Part shown: piece by piece, positions 18,073-26,274 of the stretch
How the letters are laid out: every line of letters begins with the position of its first letter
Position numbering within the stretch: position 1 is the first letter of the stretch
NCBI RefSeq assembly: GCF_001746365.1
Contig: NZ_MJAJ01000011.1
Span: 101,017-165,016 of the forward strand
Origin: Streptomyces sp. LUP30
GTDB taxonomy: Bacteria; Actinomycetota; Actinomycetes; Streptomycetales; Streptomycetaceae
DNA: 64,000 nucleotides
Reading direction: 5' to 3'
Program-made: the position numbers and the translations under genes
The notes under the pieces: model-generated
Told to the model about the DNA's origin: nothing
Database searches by the model: none
Seen by the model: only the letters and a program-made list of their open reading frames with translations

Positions 18073-18378
18073 TCAGAGCAGCCCGTTGCCCGTTCCCGTG
18101 GCGCCCGCCAGCCAGATGATCGCGAGCAGCGTGTCGATCGCGCCGAGGACGACGGCGACCAGGGCCGGCACCGGACGGGAGCCCGCCCAGCTACGGCCCA
18201 TGGCCAGCCAGCCGCAGACGATCGCCGCGGGGCCGAGGATGATCCCCAGCGCGAAGAATCCGGCGACCGCGCAGACGAGGCCGATGATTCCGAGCGTCGC
18301 GCGATCCGGCCCGGCCTGTGACCCCGTGCGGCCACTCGAACGGGGGTACCTGCGGGCGCCGTTTCCGAAACCGGCCAT
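18073..18378 (-). CDS. Small DUF4190-like membrane protein
   Basis: A 101-residue protein with a hydrophilic, Arg/Gly-rich N-terminus (about 28 residues) and two membrane helices (about 30-60 and 70-95) of the pattern LGIIGLVCAVAGFFALGIILGP, typical of DUF4190 proteins. ATG 18378 has AGGGAG six bases upstream. Its function is unknown. It is monocistronic, between the convergent K+ channel gene and the MFS transporter. The 250-nt gap on its promoter side has no other gene that I can support. Confidence 0.7.
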   Translation of the reverse strand: MAGFGNGARRYPRSSGRTGSQAGPDRATLGIIGLVCAVAGFFALGIILGPAAIVCGWLAMGRSWAGSRPVPALVAVVLGAIDTLLAIIWLAGATGTGNGLL

Positions 18379-18630
18379 CGTCAACTCCCTGGATTCCGGG
18401 GCTGTTCGATGGTCGGGTACCCGCGACACGCGGACTATTCCCCGCAGTTGCCGGGCAGTCGGCGCGCTGTCCCCCTCCGGCAGCGCGCCGCAGCCCTGGC
18501 CGCCCTGCCATCCGGAGGGCTTGACTAACTGTGACCTGCGGCGCGTACCGGATGCGAGGAACCTTTAGCGTTGTCACCCTGATAGGGGACATTCCTTGAA
18601 GTTCCGTCAGGTCGGACCGGCGGGAGCGCC

Positions 18631-20250
18631 TCAGATGTGGCCCGTCCCGGCGCCGGCGTCCGCGTTCTCCCCGCGCTTGGTGAACAGCGCGACGACGACG
18701 GCGACGACCGCGACCCCGGACGCCACCAGGGACGCCAGGCTCATGCCGGAGATGAACGTGTCGTGGGCGACGTCGGCGATCTTCGCGGCGATCGCCTCGG
18801 GAGTGCCCTTGGCCACCGGGGCCGCGCCGACCTGAACCGCCTCCGAGGCCTGGTCCAGCTGCGCGGGGGTGAGCGCGGGCAGCCCCGCGTCCTTCCAGTT
18901 GGCCGGCAGGTCGCTGTCGACCTTGGATGCCATCACGGCGCCCAGCACGGCGGTGCCGAGGCTGCCGCCGATCTGCATGGCCGCCTGCTGGAGGCCGCCC
19001 GCCACGCCCGACAGCTCCATGGGCGCGTTGCCGACGATGACCTCGGTCGCGCCGACCATGACCGGTGCGAGGCCGAGGCCCAGCAGGGCGAACCAGACCG
19101 ACATGACACCGCTGCCGGTGTCCGTCTCGAGCGTGGACATGCCGTACATGGCGATCGCGGTGGCCGCCATGCCGCCGGCCAGCGGGATGCGGGGGCCGAG
19201 CTTGGTGATCAGCGCGCCCGCGAGCGGGGAGCCGACGATCATCATGCCGGTGAGCGGGAGGAGGTGCAGGCCCGCGTCGATGGGGCTCATGCCGTGCACG
19301 TTCTGGAGGTAGAACGTCACGAAGAACAGGCCGCCGAGGAAGGCGACGGCCATCAGCACCATGAGGACCACGCCCGCCGACAGCGGGACCGAGCGGAACA
19401 GCGCCAGCGGGATCAGCGGTTCCCGGACCTTCGTCTCCCAGTAGGCGAAGGCGGCGAAGAGCACCGCGGAGCCGAGCAGGAACGCCCAGGTCGCCCCGTC
19501 GCCCCAGCCCCAGGCCGGCGCCTTGATGAGGGCCCAGACCAGGCAGAACATCGCGCTCGAGAGCAAAGCGATGCCGAGGAGGTCGAAGGAGCGCGGGGCG
19601 TTCTCGGCGCGGTGGTCGAGCAGGATCAGCACGCCCAGGACCAGGGCGAGGGCCCCGACCGGCACGTTGATGAAGAACACGGACTGCCAGTTGACGTGCT
19701 CGACGAGGACGCCGCCGAGGATCGGGCCGCCCGCGGTGGACGCGCCGATGACCATGCCCCACAGGCCGATGGCCATGTTGAGCTTCTCCGCCGGGAACGT
19801 CGCGCGCAGCAGACCGAGCGCGGCGGGCATCAGCAGGGCGCCGAACAGGCCCTGGAAGACACGGAAGACGACGACCAGCGCGATGCTGTCGGACAGGCCG
19901 ATCGCGCCGGAGGCGGCGGCGAAGCCGACGACGCCTATGAGGAACGTCTGACGGTGGCCGAAGCGGTCACCGAGCTTGCCCGCGGTGATCAGGGTGACCG
20001 CGAGGGCCAGGAAGTAGGCGTTGGTGATCCACTGGACCTGGGCGAAGGTGGCGCCCAGGTCCTTGGCGATGGCCGGGTTGGCGATGGCGACGATGGTGCC
20101 GTCGAGGGCCACCATCATGACGCCGACGGCGACGGTGAGCAGGGTGAACCACGGGTGGCCGCGCAGCCCCTTGGCGGACGGTCCCTCCGACGGGTCTGCC
20201 GGCGTCCTGCCCCCCGGTCCCGTCGAGTCGATGGCGGTCTGACTAGTCAT
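18631..20250 (-). CDS. MFS drug:H+ antiporter (DHA2/EmrB-QacA type, 14 helices)
   Basis: A 539-residue transporter. After about 38 hydrophilic residues the first helix contains VGVMMVALDGTIVAIANPAI, and the segment LGDRFGHRQTFLIG carries the MFS loop motif. About 14 hydrophobic segments can be counted, as in EmrB/QacA. A longer periplasmic loop precedes the last helix; the C-terminus is short and hydrophilic. It is expected to export toxic organic compounds. ATG 20250 lacks a clear ribosome site. A TetR gene starts 67 nt away in the opposite direction, the standard repressor-pump pair, with palindromic sequences in between. Confidence 0.9.
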   Translation of the reverse strand: MTSQTAIDSTGPGGRTPADPSEGPSAKGLRGHPWFTLLTVAVGVMMVALDGTIVAIANPAIAKDLGATFAQVQWITNAYFLALAVTLITAGKLGDRFGHRQTFLIGVVGFAAASGAIGLSDSIALVVVFRVFQGLFGALLMPAALGLLRATFPAEKLNMAIGLWGMVIGASTAGGPILGGVLVEHVNWQSVFFINVPVGALALVLGVLILLDHRAENAPRSFDLLGIALLSSAMFCLVWALIKAPAWGWGDGATWAFLLGSAVLFAAFAYWETKVREPLIPLALFRSVPLSAGVVLMVLMAVAFLGGLFFVTFYLQNVHGMSPIDAGLHLLPLTGMMIVGSPLAGALITKLGPRIPLAGGMAATAIAMYGMSTLETDTGSGVMSVWFALLGLGLAPVMVGATEVIVGNAPMELSGVAGGLQQAAMQIGGSLGTAVLGAVMASKVDSDLPANWKDAGLPALTPAQLDQASEAVQVGAAPVAKGTPEAIAAKIADVAHDTFISGMSLASLVASGVAVVAVVVALFTKRGENADAGAGTGHI

Positions 20251-20316
20251 GCGTTCGAGGCTAGTGACAGCCACTGACAATTGACAAACGAGTTCACAAG
20301 TCGGTAACTGACACTT
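20251..20316. promoter_or_regulatory. Divergent operator region between the MFS and TetR genes
   Basis: Two imperfect 13-bp palindromes each have one mismatch: AGTGACAGCCACT (20263-20275) and GTCGGTAACTGAC (20300-20312). The second touches the TetR start, suggesting autoregulation. TTGACAA at 20281 could be a -35 box on the + strand. TetR binding here is inferred from context. Confidence 0.5.
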
Positions 20317-20961
20317 ATGCACACACTGCGCGAACGCAAGAAACAGCGCACCCGGGACGCGCTGCTGCGGGCCGCCGTGGAGCTGTTCACGTCCCGGGGA
20401 TACGACGGGACCACCGTCGACGAGATCACCGAGGCCGTCGGCGTCTCCCAGCGCACCTTCTTCCGCTACTTCACCGGCAAGGACGAGGTCGCGCTCGGCC
20501 TGGTGGAGATGACGGTGACCAGGTTCGTCGAGGAGGTCCGCGCCCGCCCGGCGCACGAGACGCCGCTGCAGGCGCTGCGCCGGGCCGTCGTCGACGGCTG
20601 GTACTCGATCAACGAGGTCGTCGAGTCCGTCGTCCCGGTGGAGCTGTATCTGCGCATGTACCGGGTGATCGAGGAGACGCCGGTGCTGCTCGCCGCGCAT
20701 CTCAGGCGCTCGGCGGAGGTCGAGGAGGACGTGGCGCGGGTGATCGCCGAGCGCGAGGGGCTCGACGCGGACGCCGATCCGCGGCCGCGTCTGGCGGTGG
20801 CGGTGTTCGGCGGGGCGATGCGGGCGGCGGAGCGCCGGTGGTCCACGGGCGAGGACCTCGACCCGGAGGAGATCCGGCTGCTGACGGCCCGGTATCTCGA
20901 CGGCCTGGGGCCCGCTCTGCTGGGCGACTGGCGCGAGCCTGGAGCGGACCACGGGGCCTGA
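20317..20961 (+). CDS. TetR-family repressor of the MFS pump
   Basis: A 214-residue regulator. The N-terminal TetR domain runs from about 5 to 55: RDALLRAAVELFTSRGYDGTT, then the helix-turn-helix VDEITEAVGVSQRTFFRYFTGKDE. The remaining helical ligand domain is unique, ending with a Trp/Asp-rich tail. ATG 20317 follows the operator palindrome by four bases and has no ribosome site, so the transcript may be leaderless. It very likely represses the divergent transporter and itself, and is released by the pump's substrate. Confidence 0.88.
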   Translation: MHTLRERKKQRTRDALLRAAVELFTSRGYDGTTVDEITEAVGVSQRTFFRYFTGKDEVALGLVEMTVTRFVEEVRARPAHETPLQALRRAVVDGWYSINEVVESVVPVELYLRMYRVIEETPVLLAAHLRRSAEVEEDVARVIAEREGLDADADPRPRLAVAVFGGAMRAAERRWSTGEDLDPEEIRLLTARYLDGLGPALLGDWREPGADHGA

Positions 20962-21070
20962 GACCCATACAGGCCTGAAGGGGATCATGACCACTCGCAC
21001 GCCGGTTGAAACGTGATCCCCATCACTTGGGTCACCCGAGACCCTCTCGTTCTCCTAGTGTGTCCTTACA

Positions 21071-22288
21071 GTGACTTCCTTCGACACCTCCCCTCAGCTC
21101 AACGTCTGGCGCGCCCTGGCGGCCCTGGCCGTGGTGTTCGTGATGCTGACGACCACCGGCTGGACCGCCCTGCACCAGCACCGGGGCGCCACCGCCCTGC
21201 AGCACTCGCGCGCGGCGTGGGAGCACGGCCGGGTCGACGGCCGGCGGCTGCCGGACCTCGACTCCGCCCCCGCCCGGCTCGCCCGTTTCTTCGCCGGGCT
21301 GACCGCGCCGCAGCGCACCGCGCTCGCGCACGACTACGCGCTCGCGGTGGGCAACATGAACGGCGCCCCCGCCGAGCTGCGCTACCGCGCCAACCGCGTC
21401 GCCCTGCGCCAGCAGATCCGCGTGGAGCGCAGACGCCTGCACGACAGCCGGCTCACCCCGGCAGGGCAGCTGCTCGCCGACCGGCGGATGCACCGCTACG
21501 AGGCGATGAACACCGCGGGCCGGCAGATCCTCGCCTTCGACCCGGAGGGCTCCGGCCGGGCCGCAGAGGTGTTCGGCCGGCTCGATGACGCCGAGCGGAT
21601 CTCCGTGGTCGTCCCCGGCGTCGACACCGACCTGCTCACCTTCCAGCGCACCAACCGCAAGTACTCGGCGCCCGTAGGCATGGCCCAGGCCCTCTACACG
21701 GCCGAACACGCGGCGAGCCCCTCGACGCGCACGGCCGTGATCGCCTGGGCCGACTACACCTCGCCCGACGGCCTGGGCATCGACTCGGCCACCGCGATGC
21801 GCGCACGCAACGGCGCCGTCCGGCTGAACGCCCTGCTCGGCGCCCTGCCGGGCCGCGCGCCGGTGTCGCTGTTCTGCCACAGCTACGGCTCCGTGGTGTG
21901 CGGGGTCGCCGCGCGCTCCATGCCGGACCGGGTGACCGACATCGCGGTGGCCGGCAGCCCCGGGATGCGCGTGGACAAGGCGGCCCAGCTGGGCACCGAC
22001 GCCCGGGTGTGGGCGATGCGGGACGCCGACGACTGGATCCAGGACGTGCCGCACCTGGAGGTCGGCGGCCTCGGGCACGGCGAGGACCCGATGGCGCGGG
22101 AGTTCGGCGCCCGCGTGCTCTCGGCACGGGAGGCCCAGGGCCACGGAGGCTACTTCGAACCGGGCACGGACAGCCTGCGCAACTTCGCCGAGATCGGCAC
22201 CGGCGCATTCCGCTCGGTGGAGTGCGCCCACGACGATGACGCCTGCACGGCGGGTTTGTTCGACACGACAGAGGCTGGACGCGCGTAG
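21071..22288 (+). CDS. DUF1023-type alpha/beta hydrolase, membrane-anchored or secreted
   Basis: A 405-residue protein with an uncleaved-looking hydrophobic segment at about 12-35. A helical N-terminal region rich in Arg follows; the alpha/beta hydrolase core starts near 175 (ISVVVPGVDTDLLTF). The nucleophile elbow is F-C-H-S271-Y-G-S, in which the first Gly of GxSxG is Cys. A likely acid is in AMRDADDWI (about 315-323) and the base His358 in GHGGYF. DUF1023 proteins are actinobacterial hydrolases with unassigned substrates. The GTG at 21071 is used; it is a single gene with its own promoter. Confidence 0.8.
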   Translation: MTSFDTSPQLNVWRALAALAVVFVMLTTTGWTALHQHRGATALQHSRAAWEHGRVDGRRLPDLDSAPARLARFFAGLTAPQRTALAHDYALAVGNMNGAPAELRYRANRVALRQQIRVERRRLHDSRLTPAGQLLADRRMHRYEAMNTAGRQILAFDPEGSGRAAEVFGRLDDAERISVVVPGVDTDLLTFQRTNRKYSAPVGMAQALYTAEHAASPSTRTAVIAWADYTSPDGLGIDSATAMRARNGAVRLNALLGALPGRAPVSLFCHSYGSVVCGVAARSMPDRVTDIAVAGSPGMRVDKAAQLGTDARVWAMRDADDWIQDVPHLEVGGLGHGEDPMAREFGARVLSAREAQGHGGYFEPGTDSLRNFAEIGTGAFRSVECAHDDDACTAGLFDTTEAGRA

Positions 22289-22329
22289 AGACGCAGTAAT
22301 TGCGGGGTCGCGCGGGGAGGGGACGAAGA

Positions 22330-23202
22330 ATGGGTGTCACGCCTACGATGAGCCGCATGGGTGACGTACTGGCCGGATTTCATGCCGCCTGGGAGTTCGA
22401 GTCCGACTCCGTCCTCATCCGCTACGAACGGGGGCTTCGCACTCCCAAGCTGCTCTCGGCTCTCCGCGAGCGCCGTATACCGCTGTCGGCCGTCGCCGGG
22501 GTGACGCTGGCCCCCGGCAAGCGGGGGACGGTCGTCCTGCGCCTGGAGCCCCGAGCGGGAGCCGATCCGTTGCTGGAGGCGGCCGCCGGCCAGCTGAAGG
22601 AGGGAAGCGACCCCTACCGGCTGGTGCTGCCCGCCGAGCGCGAGACGCTCGCCGAGTACTACGCCGACGAGCTGCGGTCGCAGCTGACCGGCTCCGGACC
22701 GGCCGAACGGTTCCTGGTGGACGCGCCGGAGGCGCCGCTGTCGTTCAAGGCGTACGACGGGAAAGCCTCGTTCGACGGGCGGACGGTGCGCTTCCGGTGG
22801 TTCTGGACGGGAGCGTCGTCCGCGAAGTGGAAGGCCGGCGACCAGAGCTTCGCCGTCTCCGAACTCAGCGGCGTCGAGTGGCGCTCGCCGGAGGTGTTCG
22901 AGGGACACCTCCGGCTGATCAACGGACAGGAGGCGCCGGTCCAGCCCGACCAGGATCCGGCGACCGTCGTCTTCGGGCTCGGCTACGGGCCCGTGCACGA
23001 GTCGCTGCCGTTCGCGGCCGCGGTGCTGGCGGCGGTCCGCGGCCGCGGGGCCTCGGCGGCCGTCCCGGCCGTGACCGTGCCGCGCCGGGATCCGGCCGAC
23101 ATCGCCGACCGGATCCGCCACCTCGGGGAACTGCATCAGGCAGGACTGGTGACCGACGAGGAGTTCACCGTCAAGAAGGCCGAGCTGCTGGCCGAGCTCT
23201 AG
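22330..23202 (+). CDS. DUF4429 protein with C-terminal SHOCT domain
   Basis: A 290-residue cytoplasmic protein. ATG 22330 has GGGGAGGGG seven bases upstream. Two similar beta-rich repeats (about 10-125 and 140-240) fit DUF4429, which resembles a pleckstrin-like fold. The last 35 residues, DIADRIRHLGELHQAGLVTDEEF..., are a SHOCT motif, a short helical pair found at the ends of many proteins and thought to mediate oligomerisation. There is no signal peptide. Function is unknown. It converges on the aldo/keto reductase gene across a hairpin. Confidence 0.82.
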   Translation: MGVTPTMSRMGDVLAGFHAAWEFESDSVLIRYERGLRTPKLLSALRERRIPLSAVAGVTLAPGKRGTVVLRLEPRAGADPLLEAAAGQLKEGSDPYRLVLPAERETLAEYYADELRSQLTGSGPAERFLVDAPEAPLSFKAYDGKASFDGRTVRFRWFWTGASSAKWKAGDQSFAVSELSGVEWRSPEVFEGHLRLINGQEAPVQPDQDPATVVFGLGYGPVHESLPFAAAVLAAVRGRGASAAVPAVTVPRRDPADIADRIRHLGELHQAGLVTDEEFTVKKAELLAEL

Positions 23203-23215
23203 TGCTGTCGGCGTC

Positions 23216-23253
23216 GCCCGGCCCCGGCTGCCGTACCGGCTGCCGGGGCGGGC
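23216..23253. terminator. Bidirectional hairpin between DUF4429 and aldo/keto reductase genes
   Basis: GCCCG plus GCCCCGGC (23216-23228) pair with GCCGGGGC and CGGGC (23242-23253) with one bulged base. The hairpin fills the 54-nt gap between convergent stops. Confidence 0.55.
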
Positions 23254-23256
23254 GGG

Positions 23257-24273
23257 TCACTCGCGTCCGGCGGAGGCGAACCGCATGTCCGCGTACCGGT
23301 CGCCGGCCACCTTGGCCGAGATCGGCTCCAGCAGGTCCAGCTCCTCGTCGCTCAGCACGATCCCCGTCGCCGCGGTGTTCTCCTCCACCCGGCCCGGCTT
23401 GCTGGTGCCCGGGATCGGGATCACCGGCAGGCCGTGCACGGTGCTCCGCTGCTGGACCCAGGCCAGGGCGATCTGGCCGAGCGAGGCGCCGTGGGCCTCG
23501 GCCACCGTGCGGACCGGCTCCAGCAGGGCCGCGTTGGCGACCGCGTTCTCGCCGTTGAAGCGGGGCTGCTGACGGCGGAAGTCGTCGGCGGTGAGGTCCG
23601 TTCCGGCGTCGGTGAAGGAGCCGGTGAGGAAGCCCCGGCCGAGCGGGGAGTAGGGGACCAGGCTCACGCCGAGCTCGCGGGCCGCCGGCACCACCTGCGC
23701 CTCGATGTCCCGGCTGAACAGCGACCACTCCGACTGGACGGCGGCGATGGGGTGGACGCCCTGTGCCGCGCGCAGCTCGTCGGCCGTCACCTCGCTCAGG
23801 CCCAGCTGCTTGACCTTGCCCTCGCGCACCAGGTCGGCCATCACGCCGACGGTGTCCTCGATCGGCACGTTCACGTCACGCCGGTGCATGTAGTAGAGGT
23901 CGATGACGTCGACGTCCAGGCGGCGCAGGCTCGCCTCGACGGCCTCGCGGATGTAGGGCGCGTCGTTGCGGATGATCCGCCGCGAGGGGTCCTCCGGGGG
24001 TATCGCCAGGGCGAACTTGGTGGCGATCACGACCTCGTCGCGGTGCGCCTTGAAGAACGGGGAGAGGAACTTCTCGTTCTCGCCCGCGCCGTACGCGTCG
24101 GCCGTGTCGTAGAGCGTGACGCCCAGCTCCAGGGCCCGTTCCAGAGCGGCGCGGGATGCGTCGGCGTCCGTGGGACCGTACGCGAAGCTCATGCCCATGC
24201 AGCCGAGGCCCTGGACGCCGACCTCGGGTCCGTTCTCTCCGAGTCGTGCCGTCGGGATCGTGCTGTAGGTCAT
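23257..24273 (-). CDS. Aldo/keto reductase
   Basis: A 338-residue NADPH-dependent TIM-barrel reductase. The tetrad is visible: Asp and Tyr in LYDTADAYGAGENE, Lys in VVIATKF, and His in YYMHRRD. GLGCMGMSFAYG near the N-terminus places it with the AKR11/13-like group. It reduces aldehydes or ketones; the natural substrate is unknown. Its ATG overlaps the stop of the MerR gene by four bases (ATGA), so the regulator and enzyme are co-translated and probably respond to the same signal. Confidence 0.93.
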   Translation of the reverse strand: MTYSTIPTARLGENGPEVGVQGLGCMGMSFAYGPTDADASRAALERALELGVTLYDTADAYGAGENEKFLSPFFKAHRDEVVIATKFALAIPPEDPSRRIIRNDAPYIREAVEASLRRLDVDVIDLYYMHRRDVNVPIEDTVGVMADLVREGKVKQLGLSEVTADELRAAQGVHPIAAVQSEWSLFSRDIEAQVVPAARELGVSLVPYSPLGRGFLTGSFTDAGTDLTADDFRRQQPRFNGENAVANAALLEPVRTVAEAHGASLGQIALAWVQQRSTVHGLPVIPIPGTSKPGRVEENTAATGIVLSDEELDLLEPISAKVAGDRYADMRFASAGRE

Positions 24274-24854
24274 CGGGCGGTCCTCTCGGCTTCGTGGAGC
24301 TGGGGTTCGTGGAGCTGGGGTTCGTGGAGCTGGGGTTCGTGGAGCTGGGGTTCGTGGGGCTGGGGTTCGTGCAGGCGGCCTTCGTAGGCCTGGGCGCGGG
24401 TGGCGTCCCCGTAGAACGTGATCTTCCGGTCGAGCACGGCGAGCGTGTCCTGGAGTTCGGCGATCCGGGCCCGCACGTCGCGCCGGGTGTTCTCCAGCAG
24501 TTCGTAGCGCTCGCCGAACGTGTGGTCGCCCTCGCGGACGAGCTCGGCGTACCGCACCATGTCGGCGACCGGCATACCGGTCAGCCGCAGCTTCCCGACG
24601 AGGTCGAGCCAGTCCAGGTCGCGGTTGCTGTAACGGCGCTGGCCGGTGTGCGAGCGGTCGATGTGGGACATCAGCCCGATGCGTTCGTACCAGCGCAGGG
24701 TGTGGGCCGTCAGGCCGGTGAAGGCGACGACCTCGCTGATCGTGTAGCTGTCCTGCCCGTCGGGGCGAGGGTGCCGCGGCGGGGGCGCGGAGCAGACGTC
24801 TGCGGGGGCGGGATTCTGCTCGATGGTCACGGGCGTGGTCTGCAACACCGTCAT
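24270..24854 (-). CDS. MerR-family regulator with HEPQL-repeat tail
   Basis: A 194-residue regulator. The DNA-binding domain (about 37-105) contains YTISEVVAFTGLTAHTLRWYERIGLM. A coiled-coil dimer helix follows (ENTRRDVRARIAELQDTLAVLDRKI). No metal- or redox-sensing Cys cluster is present in the effector part. The C-terminus is five copies of the pentapeptide HEPQ(L/P), encoded by a 15-bp tandem repeat. ATG 24854 sits about where transcription should start from a MerR-type promoter, so the mRNA is probably leaderless. It should activate its own operon, which includes the aldo/keto reductase. Confidence 0.86.
   Translation of the reverse strand: MTVLQTTPVTIEQNPAPADVCSAPPPRHPRPDGQDSYTISEVVAFTGLTAHTLRWYERIGLMSHIDRSHTGQRRYSNRDLDWLDLVGKLRLTGMPVADMVRYAELVREGDHTFGERYELLENTRRDVRARIAELQDTLAVLDRKITFYGDATRAQAYEGRLHEPQPHEPQLHEPQLHEPQLHEPQLHEAERTAR
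24291..24371 (-). repeat. 15-bp tandem repeat in the 3' end of the MerR gene
   Basis: Four identical units TTCGTGGAGCTGGGG begin at 24291, 24306, 24321 and 24336. A fifth with one change starts at 24351, and a partial unit at 24366. The unit length is a multiple of three, so copy-number change would alter the protein tail without breaking the frame. It ends 18 bp from the reductase start codon. Confidence 0.97.
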
Positions 24855-24861
24855 GACCACC

Positions 24862-24892
24862 ACGCTATGGCCTTCGAGTGCGCTCGAAGCAA
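24862..24892 (-). promoter_or_regulatory. MerR-type promoter with 19-bp spacer and 18-bp operator
   Basis: On the minus strand, -35 TTGCTT (24892-24887) and -10 TAGCGT (24867-24862) are separated by 19 bp, the over-long spacing typical of MerR-activated promoters. The palindrome CTTCGAG-N4-CTCGAAG (24872-24889) lies between them. Transcription would begin at about 24855, next to the ATG. Confidence 0.7.
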
Positions 24893-24950
24893 GCGGATAC
24901 GGTAAGAAACCGGGGGACACGGCTCGATCACGCCGGTTAGCGTGCGGGGC

Positions 24951-25433
24951 ATGAGTGTCGTGCGCCGAGCCCTGCCCGAGGACGCCGCGGAAGTGCTGCG
25001 GCTGCGCCAGGTGATGATCGACTCGCTGTCCCCCGGCGACGGGTCCGGCGGCGGGTCCGTCGGCTGGCACGCCGAGTCGCTGCCCACACTGCGCCGGCGG
25101 CTGTCCGAGCCCGACGGCGACTTCGCCGCCTTCGTCGTCGATCACCCCGAGCGGCCGGGGACGCTGGCCGCGCTGGTCGTGGGGACGATCGAGTACCGCA
25201 TCGGGCGTGCCGGCAACCCGCGCGGGACCGTCGGCTACGTCTTCTCCGTCGCCACCGATCCCGGCGCGCGCCGCCGCGGGTACGCACGCGCCTGCATGGA
25301 CGCGCTGCTCGCGTGGTTCCGGGCGCGGGGCGCGGCTCAGGTGCACCTCACCGCGTCCGCGGACGCGGCGCCGCTCTACACCGCCCTGGGCTTCCGCCCC
25401 AAGCCGGACCCCTTGATGGAGCTGCTGCTGTGA
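24951..25433 (+). CDS. GNAT-family N-acetyltransferase
   Basis: A 160-residue acetyltransferase, about the usual length for one GNAT domain. The acetyl-CoA pyrophosphate loop is ATDPGARRRGYARACMDALL (about 103-122), with the basic RRRGYA core. A final strand contains LYTALGFRPKPDPLMEL. The substrate is unknown. It is divergent from the MerR gene and followed 19 nt later by a serine hydrolase, probably co-transcribed. A GTG nine bases upstream is an alternative start. Confidence 0.88.
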   Translation: MSVVRRALPEDAAEVLRLRQVMIDSLSPGDGSGGGSVGWHAESLPTLRRRLSEPDGDFAAFVVDHPERPGTLAALVVGTIEYRIGRAGNPRGTVGYVFSVATDPGARRRGYARACMDALLAWFRARGAAQVHLTASADAAPLYTALGFRPKPDPLMELLL

Positions 25434-25452
25434 GCCGCATAGGGTCGTGGGC

Positions 25453-26271
25453 ATGTCGTTGAAGAGTCTCGCGCTGATCGAGAACTGGCCGGTTCCTTCC
25501 GCCGCCGCGGGCGTCGTGCGGGCCGACGGCACGGTGCTGGGCGCCCACGGCCCCGTCGACCGGCGCTTCCCGCTGGCCTCGGTCACCAAGCCGCTCGCCG
25601 CGTACGCCGCCCTCGTCGCGTACGAGGAGGGCGCGGTGGAGCTGGACGAGCCCGCGGGGCCGCCCGGGTCCACGGTCCGCCATCTCCTGGCGCACACCTC
25701 CGGGCTCGCCTTCGACGAGCACCGCACGACCGCGGCCCCGGGCGAGCGCCGGCTGTACTCCAACGCCGGGTTCGAGCAGCTCGGCGACCACATCGCGAAG
25801 GCGACGGACATCCCGTTCGCGGAGTACCTGCGCCAGGCGGTCCTCGAGCCGCTGGGGATGACGGCGACGTCCCTCGACGGCTCCCCCGCCAAGGACGGCG
25901 TCTCGACGGTCGGGGATCTGCTGCGGTTCGCGGCCGAGGTGCAGGCGCCCAGGCTGCTGGACCCGAGGACGGTGGCCGCGGCCATGTCCGTGCAGTACCC
26001 CGGGACGAAGGGCGTGCTGCCCGGCTACGGGCACCAGAACCCCAACGACTGGGGGCTGGGCTTCGAGATCCGCGACTCCAAGTCGCCGCACTGGACGGGC
26101 AGTTCGTCGTCGCCGCGCACGTTCGGCCACTTCGGGCAGTCCGGCACGTTCCTGTGGGTCGATCCCGACGCGGGGGCGGCCGCGGTGGCGCTGACGGACC
26201 GGGCGTTCGGGCCGTGGGCGGCCGAGGCCTGGCCGCCGTTCACGGACGCGGTGCTGGCGGAGATCCGCTGA
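25453..26271 (+). CDS. Serine hydrolase, beta-lactamase/penicillin-binding-like
   Basis: A 272-residue protein of the class C beta-lactamase/esterase fold. Motifs are S43-V-T-K46 (nucleophile and base), Y102-S-N (second motif) and HFGQSGTF near residue 220 in place of KTG. It has no signal peptide, so it is probably cytoplasmic. Such proteins are usually esterases or peptidases rather than resistance enzymes. ATG 25453 is used; a GTG six bases before is possible. It converges on the pirin gene with three bases between the stops. Confidence 0.88.
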   Translation: MSLKSLALIENWPVPSAAAGVVRADGTVLGAHGPVDRRFPLASVTKPLAAYAALVAYEEGAVELDEPAGPPGSTVRHLLAHTSGLAFDEHRTTAAPGERRLYSNAGFEQLGDHIAKATDIPFAEYLRQAVLEPLGMTATSLDGSPAKDGVSTVGDLLRFAAEVQAPRLLDPRTVAAAMSVQYPGTKGVLPGYGHQNPNDWGLGFEIRDSKSPHWTGSSSSPRTFGHFGQSGTFLWVDPDAGAAAVALTDRAFGPWAAEAWPPFTDAVLAEIR

Positions 26272-26274
26272 CCG

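Noticed and set aside
24291..24371. CRISPR array
   Set aside because: The repeats are 15 bp with no spacers; this is a coding tandem repeat.
24156..24905. A plus-strand frame with LGFVE repeats
   Set aside because: It is the complementary reading of the MerR gene's 15-bp tandem repeat; MerR on the other strand has a real domain.
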